This document shows positions 9,156 through 16,980 of a stretch of 64,000 nucleotides of DNA, piece by piece (position 1 is the stretch's first letter; each line of letters starts with the position of its first letter). The stretch comes from Lachnospiraceae bacterium. GTDB lineage: Bacteria > Bacillota > Clostridia > Lachnospirales > Lachnospiraceae. The notes under the pieces are model-generated. The model was not told the origin of the DNA, did not search any database, and worked only from the letters and a program-made list of their open reading frames with translations. The position numbers and the translations under genes are program-made. Location of the stretch: NCBI GenBank assembly GCA_949383255.1, contig CASJPF010000003.1:80147-144146 (forward strand). Reading direction: 5' to 3'.

Positions 9156-10280
9156 ATGAGCTTTATACCAGTTAATGAACCATTATTAGATGGAAATGAG
9201 AAAAAATATTTGTGCCAATGTATCGACACAGGATGGATTTCTTCTGAGGGTCCATTTGTAAAAGAGTTTGAACAGAAAATGAGCGCAATCGTGAACAGGA
9301 AGTATGGTATTGCAGTATCAAGTGGTACTGCCGCGTTAGAGGTAGCTGTACAGGCACTAGGAATTGGGGAAGGCGATGAAGTTATTATGCCAACATTTAC
9401 AATTATATCTTGTGCGATGGCTGTTACCAAAGTGGGGGCTGTTCCAGTGTTGGTTGACAGTGATATACATACCTGGAACATGAATATCGACGAGATAGAG
9501 TCGAAAATAACTTCAAAAACAAAAGCTATTATGATTGTTCACATATATGGTTTACCTGTTGAAGCTAATAAAGTTCTTGAACTCGCAAAAGAGTATAATT
9601 TGAAAGTGATAGAGGATGCAGCGGAGATGCATGGTCAGACGTGTAATGGGGATCCATGTGGTAGTTTTGGAGATATCAGTACGTTTAGTTTTTACTCGAA
9701 TAAGCACATAACCACAGGAGAGGGCGGTATGGTGGTAACAGATAATGAAGAATTGGCGGAGCGGTGCAGATTACTTAGAAATCTTTGCTTTAGAAAAGAT
9801 ATTCGTTATATACATGACGAAATCAGTGATAACTATCGACTTACCAATTTACAGGCTGCAGTTGGACTTGCTCAATTAGAACGATTGGATGAATTTATAA
9901 AGAAAAAAAGACAGATGGGAAGATACTATACAGAAAGATTGAAAGATGTAAAGGGGTTGATACTTCCAATTGAAAGAATGAAATATTCTGACAATATTTA
10001 CTGGGTTTATGGAATTGTATTGGATAAAGAGGTTAAGGCTGACAATAAGGCTGTGCAAAGTTTTTTAGCACAAGAGGAGATTGGAGCAAGAACATTCTTT
10101 TGGTGTATGCATGAGCAGCCTGTATATCGAAAGAAAGGGTTGTTTGGAAACAAATCTTATCCAAATGCGGAATATTTGGCGAGAAAGGGATTTTATATTC
10201 CAAGTGGACTGGCTTTGACGGAAATGCAAATGGATAAAGTGATAGACAAATTGGTAAAAATGATGGACATAATAGAGTAA
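9156..10280 (+). CDS. DegT/DnrJ/EryC1 family sugar aminotransferase
   Basis: PLP-dependent aminotransferase of 374 residues in the DegT/DnrJ/EryC1/StrS group, which aminates keto sugar nucleotides. It starts with FIPVNEPLLDGNE, contains IEDAAEMHG (PLP contact aspartate), and has the PLP lysine K183 in SNKHITTGEGG. The LTNLQAAVGLAQLE segment is also typical. It probably makes an amino sugar for the glycan of this locus. Which keto sugar it uses is not visible; no 4,6-dehydratase gene is in the window. It is the last gene before an AT-rich gap. Confidence 0.92.
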   Translation: MSFIPVNEPLLDGNEKKYLCQCIDTGWISSEGPFVKEFEQKMSAIVNRKYGIAVSSGTAALEVAVQALGIGEGDEVIMPTFTIISCAMAVTKVGAVPVLVDSDIHTWNMNIDEIESKITSKTKAIMIVHIYGLPVEANKVLELAKEYNLKVIEDAAEMHGQTCNGDPCGSFGDISTFSFYSNKHITTGEGGMVVTDNEELAERCRLLRNLCFRKDIRYIHDEISDNYRLTNLQAAVGLAQLERLDEFIKKKRQMGRYYTERLKDVKGLILPIERMKYSDNIYWVYGIVLDKEVKADNKAVQSFLAQEEIGARTFFWCMHEQPVYRKKGLFGNKSYPNAEYLARKGFYIPSGLALTEMQMDKVIDKLVKMMDIIE

Positions 10281-10321
10281 GGTTAAGCGGATTATAAATT
10301 ACTAAGAATATTATTTATCAA

Positions 10322-10350
10322 TTGCACATTGATAATTTCATACTTATATT
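10322..10350 (+). promoter_or_regulatory. Candidate sigma-A promoter upstream of the cupin gene
   Basis: TTGCAC at 10322-10327 and TATATT at 10345-10350 are separated by 17 bp in the AT-rich gap after the aminotransferase gene. A transcript from it would pass through the hairpin at 10476-10511. In such AT-rich sequence chance matches are common. Confidence 0.35.
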
Positions 10351-10475
10351 AACAAATTTATTATTAATAACTAAAATATATTTTATAGTATTATAACTTT
10401 AAATTAGATAATAGTATGAGGTGATTCATGTGGAGTAAGAAAGAGATAGTTTAACAATGCACTCAACGAAAGATG

Positions 10476-10519
10476 CGGATATAAGTATGAAACAAAAAAT
10501 GCTTATATCCGGATTTTTT
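10476..10519 (+). terminator. Hairpin followed by a T run, terminator or attenuator
   Basis: A 13-bp stem pairs 10476-10488 with 10499-10511 (one G-T pair) around a 10-nt A-rich loop, followed by a run of six T. It lies just upstream of the cupin gene's ribosome site, so it may end transcription of the first half of the glycan locus or regulate read-through into the second half. Confidence 0.6.
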
Positions 10520-10534
10520 ATTAAGGAGATTGTG

Positions 10535-10969
10535 ATGAGACAAGTAGAAGAAATCAAGAAAAAGGATAGATTGTTAGCAATAATCATTCGTGACAATTAT
10601 AATTGTGATGGGGTAGATTTTATTACTCCAAATGAATATTCACAGCAGGTGGCATATATGCATCATCCAACAGGTAAAGCGATAGATGCGCATATACATA
10701 ATTTAGTTCATAGAAACGTTGTATTGACACAAGAAGTTCTGTTTATTAAAAAAGGTATGTTAAGGGTAGATTTTTATGACGAGTATGAGGATTATTTGGA
10801 AAGCAAAGTTCTGCATATGGGAGATATTATCTTATTAGTTTCAGGGGGGCATGGTTTTACTGTTTTGGACGAAGTGGAAATGGTTGAAGTAAAACAGGGA
10901 CCGTATGCAGGCGACAATGATAAGAAGAGATTTATAGGTGTAGACGAGAGCCAGATTATATATAAGTAA
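10535..10969 (+). CDS. Small cupin-fold protein
   Basis: A protein of about 144 residues with a single cupin-like barrel: AIDAHIHNLVHRNV, then VLFIKKGMLRVDFYDE and LHMGDIILLVSGGHGF. Histidines in the first and last segments could bind metal. Cupins in glycan loci are often sugar-nucleotide epimerases or isomerases, but this one lacks recognisable RmlC or FdtA signatures, so the function is open. ATG 10535 was chosen because AAGGAG lies 6 bp before it; the longer frame from 10457 runs through a terminator-like hairpin and is not believable. Confidence 0.65.
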   Translation: MRQVEEIKKKDRLLAIIIRDNYNCDGVDFITPNEYSQQVAYMHHPTGKAIDAHIHNLVHRNVVLTQEVLFIKKGMLRVDFYDEYEDYLESKVLHMGDIILLVSGGHGFTVLDEVEMVEVKQGPYAGDNDKKRFIGVDESQIIYK

Positions 10970-11023
10970 AGGAGGCATCTGGTATAAAAGGCGAGAGTTA
11001 TATAGGTTGAAAGGAATTACTAA

Positions 11024-12289
11024 ATGAAGGTAGTGTTATTTGGAGTTGGAAGACATATTAACACAATAGAAAGTTATCTGCAAGAAGATGTTAATGTCTT
11101 ATTTTATTTAGACAATAATTCTGAAAAACAGGCAGGATTGAAAAATGGGAAGAAAATTTATTCTTTAAAAAAATTACTAGATGTATATTTTGATTATGTC
11201 ATTATTTCTGCACTACACTATCAGGATATGGTGCAGCAGATATTGGAAGTGGGATGTGAAAAAGATAAGGTTATTCCGTTTTTTAAAGAGAATTTTCCTT
11301 TTGAAAATTATGGGCATATTTTGAAACCTATGCAGTGTATGCGATATAGTATGGAGTGCCGATTTCAGTATCGCATAGAACAGATAGAAAACAAACAAAA
11401 GGTATTTTGGGAAAATATTATTTATGAGATGGCTGATAAAGTTAAAAAAGAAAAGATTGAACTGCCACAGATATGCACAGCAGAGGAGACTATGCAGAAA
11501 ATAATTCATGACAAGGTATCTATCAGCAGGTATGGAGACGGTGAATTCCAGATTATTTTAGGAGCTGCAAAGGATGTGTATCAAGATGATGATAAAGAAT
11601 TAGGCAGGCGGTTACAGGAAATATTAACTTCAAATCTGGAAGGGCATATTGTAGCATTGGCAGATGATTATGGCTGCATGGAACATATACGGGAAGAAAA
11701 TAAGAATGCAATTCGCAGATATATGAATCCAAAAAAACGTAAAGAGCATTATCGCTATATTGATATAAAGAAGCAATACTATAATGCGTATATTAGCAGA
11801 CCATATGTTATTTATCCGCATGACAGAAGAGAAGAAGCATGTGCTAGATTTGATACTTGGAAGAAAGTTTGGGATGGGAAAAAAATACTTTTCGTTGAAG
11901 GCTGTTATACCCGAATGGGGGTTGGCAATGATTTATTCAACAATGCTGCATTGATAGAACGGATTATAGCGCCTGATAAGAATGCGTTTTCCGTTTATCA
12001 GGAGATATTGGAAGTTGTACTGCAGACCGAAAAAGACAGAATTGTATTAATCGCGTTAGGACCTACAGCAACAGTTCTTGCATATGATTTGGCAAAAGAA
12101 GGGTATTGGGCGATTGATATTGGACATCTTGATTTAGAATATGAGTGGTATTTAAAAGCAGAAGGTTACAGCAGGGTACCTAATAAATATAATAATGAAG
12201 TGCCGGGGGGAACCAATGTGGATGCAATTTTTGACGAAGCATATGATAAATCCATTATAAAAACAATAAAGCAGAGGGAAGAACGATGA
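11024..12289 (+). CDS. Rossmann-like module fused to a GT-D (DUF1792) glycosyltransferase
   Basis: Residues 1-95 are the shared module (KVVLFGVGRHINTIESYL, LDNNSEKQAGL). From about residue 160 the protein matches the DUF1792/GT-D fold: VSISRYGDGEFQIILG carries the D-G-E metal motif, and LFVEGCYTRMGVGNDLFNNA plus DRIVLIALGPTATVLAYDLA complete the nucleotide-sugar site. GT-D enzymes are known from glycosylation of streptococcal serine-rich repeat adhesins, where they extend the O-glycan. The C-terminus GHLDLEYEWYL is also typical. The next gene overlaps by 4 bp (ATGA), so translation is probably coupled. The function as a glycosyltransferase is well supported; donor and acceptor are not known. 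Confidence 0.82.
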   Translation: MKVVLFGVGRHINTIESYLQEDVNVLFYLDNNSEKQAGLKNGKKIYSLKKLLDVYFDYVIISALHYQDMVQQILEVGCEKDKVIPFFKENFPFENYGHILKPMQCMRYSMECRFQYRIEQIENKQKVFWENIIYEMADKVKKEKIELPQICTAEETMQKIIHDKVSISRYGDGEFQIILGAAKDVYQDDDKELGRRLQEILTSNLEGHIVALADDYGCMEHIREENKNAIRRYMNPKKRKEHYRYIDIKKQYYNAYISRPYVIYPHDRREEACARFDTWKKVWDGKKILFVEGCYTRMGVGNDLFNNAALIERIIAPDKNAFSVYQEILEVVLQTEKDRIVLIALGPTATVLAYDLAKEGYWAIDIGHLDLEYEWYLKAEGYSRVPNKYNNEVPGGTNVDAIFDEAYDKSIIKTIKQREER

Positions 12290-13623
12290 TAAAAGTTTCT
12301 GTTATATTGCCATCATTGAATGTAGCAAAATACGTAAGAGAGTGTATTGAAAGCGTAATAAACCAGACATTGCGAGAAATAGAGATTATTTGTGTAGATG
12401 CAGGCTCTGATGATGGCACGCGTGAGATATTGCAGGAATATGCACAGAAAGATGATAGAATATTAATTATTGATAGTAACATAAAGAGCTATGGCTTACA
12501 GGTAAATATGGGAATAAAAGCAGCAAAGGGAGAGTATATTGCGATTTTGGAAACAGATGATTATGTGCTAAATGACATGTATGAAAAATTATTTAATGTT
12601 GCTCAAAAGCATAAACTTGATTATGTTATGGCAGATTATATGGCATTTTATGATGATATTGATGGAGAAAGAAAATTCTTTAAGGTACAAAATTTTTCAT
12701 CAGTTCCTGAGTTGTATCATGAGGTTTTGTCAATGGAAGCTCATGCACGCCTTTACAGTATTGATGATACTACATTATGGAGAGGAGTTTTTTCAAGAAA
12801 ATTTCTGTTGTCAAACGACATCAGACTTAACGAAACGCCGGGAGCAGCATATCAGGATATATGCTTTATGCACAGAGTTCGGATGAAAGTAAAAAGAATT
12901 ATGTATATAAATGAATTCGGATATTGCTATCGCACAGACAGGGCAGAGTCGTCAACAAATTCTATTAAAGGACTGCAATATGCAAAATATGAATATCAGT
13001 ATTTGTTGGAACAGGATTGTATTCCAGAAATATACAAATCAAAAATATATTATACAATGTCTTTGTCATTAGTGAGCGAGAGTAGAAATATTCTTCCAAG
13101 AACAGGGAATGTGTGGTGTACAGCAGATTTAGAATGTTATGAGTGGTTTAGAGATATTCTTCTAAAAGCGATTAAAGATGGACAACTTGTAGAATCGATG
13201 GGAGGAGAATCTTGGTGGAAACCACTTTTAGTATTGCTTGCCTCTAGCGAGGATTTTGCCGACAGGCTGAAAGCTGTTTCGGATAATCTTGAGAGGATTA
13301 AGAGGATAGCGTCAGATGCGGGATTTATAATAATATGTGGTGCTGGAATACGAGGGCAAGGGTTGGCAAGGATATTAAAAAAAGAAATTATATATGGTAG
13401 CAAAATAGATATACTATATGCTGACAATGATAGTAAGATTTGGAATAGCTGTATAAGTGGAATAAAAGTTTTACCAATAGAATTGTGTGTGGAACAGCAT
13501 CCAGATGCTTTTTTTGTAATAGCAAATAAGATGCACCATATGCAGATAAGAAATCAATTACTATCAAAAGGGATTTCTGAAGAAAGAATATATGAATACA
13601 GACCAACAGCAAAATGGAAATAA
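12286..13623 (+). CDS. GT2 glycosyltransferase with C-terminal Rossmann-like module
   Basis: Family 2 glycosyltransferase of 445 residues. It begins VSVILPSLNVAKYVREC and has CVDAGSDDGT and LETDDYV (metal-binding acidic pair) near residue 91. Residues about 344-440 are the shared module: FIIICGAGIRGQGLARIL, then YADNDSKIW and FFVIANKMHHMQI. ATG 12286 overlaps the stop of the GT-D gene. The GT domain is larger than in simple GT2 enzymes, with an additional helical part between residues 230 and 340. It likely adds a sugar after the GT-D step, a guess from coupling alone. Confidence 0.85.
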   Translation: MIKVSVILPSLNVAKYVRECIESVINQTLREIEIICVDAGSDDGTREILQEYAQKDDRILIIDSNIKSYGLQVNMGIKAAKGEYIAILETDDYVLNDMYEKLFNVAQKHKLDYVMADYMAFYDDIDGERKFFKVQNFSSVPELYHEVLSMEAHARLYSIDDTTLWRGVFSRKFLLSNDIRLNETPGAAYQDICFMHRVRMKVKRIMYINEFGYCYRTDRAESSTNSIKGLQYAKYEYQYLLEQDCIPEIYKSKIYYTMSLSLVSESRNILPRTGNVWCTADLECYEWFRDILLKAIKDGQLVESMGGESWWKPLLVLLASSEDFADRLKAVSDNLERIKRIASDAGFIIICGAGIRGQGLARILKKEIIYGSKIDILYADNDSKIWNSCISGIKVLPIELCVEQHPDAFFVIANKMHHMQIRNQLLSKGISEERIYEYRPTAKWK

Positions 13624-13638
13624 GTAGAGGGGATTAAC

Positions 13639-14709
13639 ATGAAAATTTTTATATGGGGGACAGGTCATGTCGCGCATAGCTATTTATGCCAAAATGAGGT
13701 AACTGAAAAAGACATTGTAGGATTTATTCAGACAAATCGTACTCTGAAGGAATGGAAAGGCATAAAGGTGTATAAACCTGATGAAATAGAAAAGATAGCG
13801 TATGATTACATATTAGTATGTATATACGGCGATGCAAGAAATATAATCAATACCTGTAATAAGAACAAGATACCTCTTGAAAAAGTTTTATTAATAGACA
13901 ACTATGAGTGGATAGATGGATCGTCAATGCGAAATATTCCAGAAAGTTTATATCAAAGTATTCAAATATCTAATGCGCAAGTACATGCAGAGAAATATTT
14001 TCCAATATTCCAAAGCATAAGGCTTGGAAGAGAAAATGAATTTAAAGAATATGGTATTATAAAGAAGAATAAATCAGATCATATAGAGAATAATTTACTT
14101 CAATCAGGATTGTTTGAGGATATAGTATATAAATTAGATTATTTTCGCTATCGAACATTTGAACTAATTGCTAACGAAATTGAAAGAAATGGAATTTGTG
14201 GAAATTGTGCAGAAGTAGGTGTATATAGAGGAGAATTTGCAAGATTGATTAATGCAAGGTTTAAAGAACGCAAAATGTATTTGTTTGACACATTTGAATC
14301 ATTTGATAAAAATGAATATATAGATGAGTTGGCAAGCGGAAATTGCAGTGAGGGATTTAGAGAAACATTTACAGATACAAGCATAGAAAAAGTGTTACAT
14401 AATATGATTTATCCGGAACAGTGCATTCCACGCGTTGGATTTTTTCCAGATACCGCCATAGGGCTTGAGGAGGAGCGCTATGCATTTGTATCTATAGATG
14501 TCGATTTTGAGAAATCTATATTGGAAGGATTACGTTATTTTTATCCAAGGATGAGTGAAGGAGGAAGAATTTTTATTCATGACTATAATAATTGTTTTCT
14601 TGGAGGAGTGAAGACCGCCGTTGACAAATATGAGATCGAAAATGAGATGCAGATTGTAAAAATTCCCATTGCAGACGAAGGAGGAACATTAATCATTGTT
14701 AAGCAGTAA
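13639..14709 (+). CDS. Rossmann-like module fused to a TylF-type O-methyltransferase
   Basis: Residues 1-95 carry the shared module (KIFIWGTGHVAHSYL, YILVCIYGDARN). Residues about 150-356 match TylF/MycF macrolide-sugar O-methyltransferases: CAEVGVYRGEFARLI is the SAM loop, YLFDTFESFD follows, and SIDVDFEKSILEGLRYFYPR with IFIHDYNN supplies the metal-binding aspartates. TylF-like enzymes methylate sugar hydroxyls and need magnesium. In this locus it probably O-methylates a sugar of the glycan. The ribosome site is AGAGGGG before ATG 13639. The end of the gene carries the ribosome site of the next one. Confidence 0.85.
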   Translation: MKIFIWGTGHVAHSYLCQNEVTEKDIVGFIQTNRTLKEWKGIKVYKPDEIEKIAYDYILVCIYGDARNIINTCNKNKIPLEKVLLIDNYEWIDGSSMRNIPESLYQSIQISNAQVHAEKYFPIFQSIRLGRENEFKEYGIIKKNKSDHIENNLLQSGLFEDIVYKLDYFRYRTFELIANEIERNGICGNCAEVGVYRGEFARLINARFKERKMYLFDTFESFDKNEYIDELASGNCSEGFRETFTDTSIEKVLHNMIYPEQCIPRVGFFPDTAIGLEEERYAFVSIDVDFEKSILEGLRYFYPRMSEGGRIFIHDYNNCFLGGVKTAVDKYEIENEMQIVKIPIADEGGTLIIVKQ

Positions 14710-15853
14710 AAATGTGATTGGATCGTTAGATAAGTTATATAATATATTTAATTCGGATAAGCGTGTGAATTTCTATGGTGCAGGGGTGCGTTTAGGGTTG
14801 TTTTTTCAGACAATGGATGAATGTAAAATGACAGTCAGAGCTAATAGAATTCTTGTTTCATCAGCGAAAGGGAATCCCGAACAAATACGTGGTATTCCTG
14901 TCGTGGGATTTTCACCGGAGCTTCTCACAAAAGAAGATATTGTGCTTCTAACATTAAGTGAATGTTATGTTGAGGAAGTGGAAAAGATGTTGGCATACAC
15001 AGAGGCACAAATATATAGAATTGATTTTGATATTATTGATGATATTCCTTCAAGTGAGATAAGGAATTGTATTGCCCCATTTACGAAAAAATTTGAAACA
15101 GATTTTTCACAATGGAATATACCAAATGAAAAATATACTAGATGTGCATGGACTATGTGGTGGCAAGGAGAAAATGTTGCACCTGATATTGTTAGGATAT
15201 GTTGGAAAACTCAAAAAGAAAACCTTCCACATGGAGTGAAGCACAAAATTATTACCAAAGATAATTTCAGAGAATATATAGATATTCCAAAGTATGTGTT
15301 GGATAAGTATGAAAAAGGTTATATTATGCCTGCACACCTTTCGGATATTGTAAGATGCTGCCTGTTGTATAAATACGGTGGGATATGGTTAGATTCTACG
15401 ATACTGATGTGTGAATTAATGCCAGAAGAGTGTATGCAGTATCCTATCTATACAAGAACGACAGTTGGGAGGGAATTTAACTCTAAGGCTGTATGGGCTA
15501 TTTGGTTTTTGTGTGCTCGGAAAGGCGAAAAGCTTTTCAGGTTTGTGATGGATGCGTATTTTTATTACTTTCAGCATTATGATAAGGTAAAATATTATTT
15601 AATGACAGATTATCTAATAGGGATTGCATGTAATATGTTTCCAGATATATGTAAAAAACTGAATAAAATACCATATAACAATATAGGAGCTATGGAACTT
15701 GGAAAACATTTGGAAGAATCATATAATGAACAAGATTATAGAAAATATACAAAAAATACTTTTATTCAGAAACTAACATGGCATGGAAACCTGTATGCTG
15801 AAAATTCTATTTATAGTCATATAATACGCACATATGGAGGAATAGAAAACTGA
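14696..15853 (+). CDS. Rossmann-like module fused to a Caps_synth-type glycosyltransferase
   Basis: Start TTG 14696 overlaps the previous gene by 14 bp and is preceded by AAGGAGGAA at a good distance. Residues about 12-115 are the shared module (VNFYGAGVRLGLFFQ). From about residue 150 it resembles capsular polysaccharide synthesis proteins (GT32-like): CWKTQKENLPHG and then HLSDIVRCCLLYKYGGIWLD, where the D-x-x-R and the YGGIWLD acidic residue bind the sugar nucleotide and metal. These are GT-A enzymes related to Och1-type mannosyltransferases. The stop overlaps the next ATG by one base. Confidence 0.82.
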   Translation: MLSSKNVIGSLDKLYNIFNSDKRVNFYGAGVRLGLFFQTMDECKMTVRANRILVSSAKGNPEQIRGIPVVGFSPELLTKEDIVLLTLSECYVEEVEKMLAYTEAQIYRIDFDIIDDIPSSEIRNCIAPFTKKFETDFSQWNIPNEKYTRCAWTMWWQGENVAPDIVRICWKTQKENLPHGVKHKIITKDNFREYIDIPKYVLDKYEKGYIMPAHLSDIVRCCLLYKYGGIWLDSTILMCELMPEECMQYPIYTRTTVGREFNSKAVWAIWFLCARKGEKLFRFVMDAYFYYFQHYDKVKYYLMTDYLIGIACNMFPDICKKLNKIPYNNIGAMELGKHLEESYNEQDYRKYTKNTFIQKLTWHGNLYAENSIYSHIIRTYGGIEN

Positions 15854-16944
15854 TGGATTTTGATAGGGAAATACAAGAAATACTTGAATTCGCACACAAT
15901 ATGAAGGAAATAAGAGCTATTAAAGAACAGGTGCTAGCTGGGAAAAAAATTGTTATTTTTGGTGCAGGCAACTGTGGGCATGAAGTTTGGCGTTCTTTGT
16001 TAGATGAGGGAATAGAAGTGAAAGCATTTTGCGATAATCGACGTGCAGGAACTATAGATAGAGAAACTTCTTTGCCAATAATTGACGCTATACAGATGGC
16101 AAATGACATAAAGAATTATTTTATATTAATAAGCGTAGCTGATAAACCTGTATATGAATTGATATATCATCAACTGATACAGATGGGATTTCAGAGCAGT
16201 CAGTGTCTTTTTATGAAGGATTATATAGAAAAGATACCTGCCAGTTTCCTAATAAAATATAAGTATCAGTATCATAAAGTGTTTCATATGCTAGAAGACG
16301 AACTTTCTAGAAAAGTATATATTGAACGTATAAAAAGGGTATATATATTGTCCGATATATTAGATGTGATGCAACCTGAAAAAGATCAATATTTTGACAA
16401 ATTGGTAAAATTGACAGAGCAGGAGGTATTTATTGATTGTGGAGCATACATAGGTGATACAGCCATTGAATTTATAAAAAGAACAAATGGAAAATATCAG
16501 CAAATATATATGTTTGAAGCGGAGGAGTCTAAATATGCTCAAATTAAGAGCAGTTTGAAAGATTTTAAATACAAGTTGTATCCGTATGGTGTTTGGTCAG
16601 AAAATACAAAATTGTATTTCGAGGCTGGAGGGGGTTCTGCTTCAAAGGTGTCAGCAACAGATACTGGGAAAACAGAAATTGAAGTAGTTGCTTTGGATCA
16701 TATTGCGTTTGATAAAGTTCCTACGTTTATAAAGATGGATATTGAGGGTTCTGAAAAACAAGCATTACTTGGAGCCAGAGAACTTATTTCAAAGTATACA
16801 CCAAAACTAGCAATATGTGTTTATCATAAACCAGAGGATTTGTTTGAACTTCCGCTTCTTATTAAAGAAATCAATCCAAAATATAAATTGTACATGCGGC
16901 AGTATTCAGATCATTTTGCAGAAACAGTTTGCTATGCATTATAA
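15853..16944 (+). CDS. Rossmann-like module fused to an FkbM-type methyltransferase
   Basis: Residues about 32-125 form the shared module (KIVIFGAGNCGHEVW, FCDNRRAG, YFILISVADKP). From about residue 190 it is an FkbM-family methyltransferase: VFIDCGAYIGDTAIEFI is the SAM loop, YMFEAEESKYAQI follows, and FIKMDIEGSEKQALLGA is the family signature. FkbM enzymes O-methylate sugars or polyketides. The start is fused to the previous stop (TGATG), so the two proteins are probably made in step. It is the third methyltransferase of the locus. Confidence 0.86.
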   Translation: MDFDREIQEILEFAHNMKEIRAIKEQVLAGKKIVIFGAGNCGHEVWRSLLDEGIEVKAFCDNRRAGTIDRETSLPIIDAIQMANDIKNYFILISVADKPVYELIYHQLIQMGFQSSQCLFMKDYIEKIPASFLIKYKYQYHKVFHMLEDELSRKVYIERIKRVYILSDILDVMQPEKDQYFDKLVKLTEQEVFIDCGAYIGDTAIEFIKRTNGKYQQIYMFEAEESKYAQIKSSLKDFKYKLYPYGVWSENTKLYFEAGGGSASKVSATDTGKTEIEVVALDHIAFDKVPTFIKMDIEGSEKQALLGARELISKYTPKLAICVYHKPEDLFELPLLIKEINPKYKLYMRQYSDHFAETVCYAL

Positions 16945-16980
16945 GATTGTTTCATAATATAAAAAGGAAAATAAGCGGGA

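Noticed and set aside
10457..10534. Extension of the cupin protein to ATG 10457
   Set aside because: The extra 26 residues are encoded by a terminator-like hairpin and no ribosome site precedes ATG 10457.
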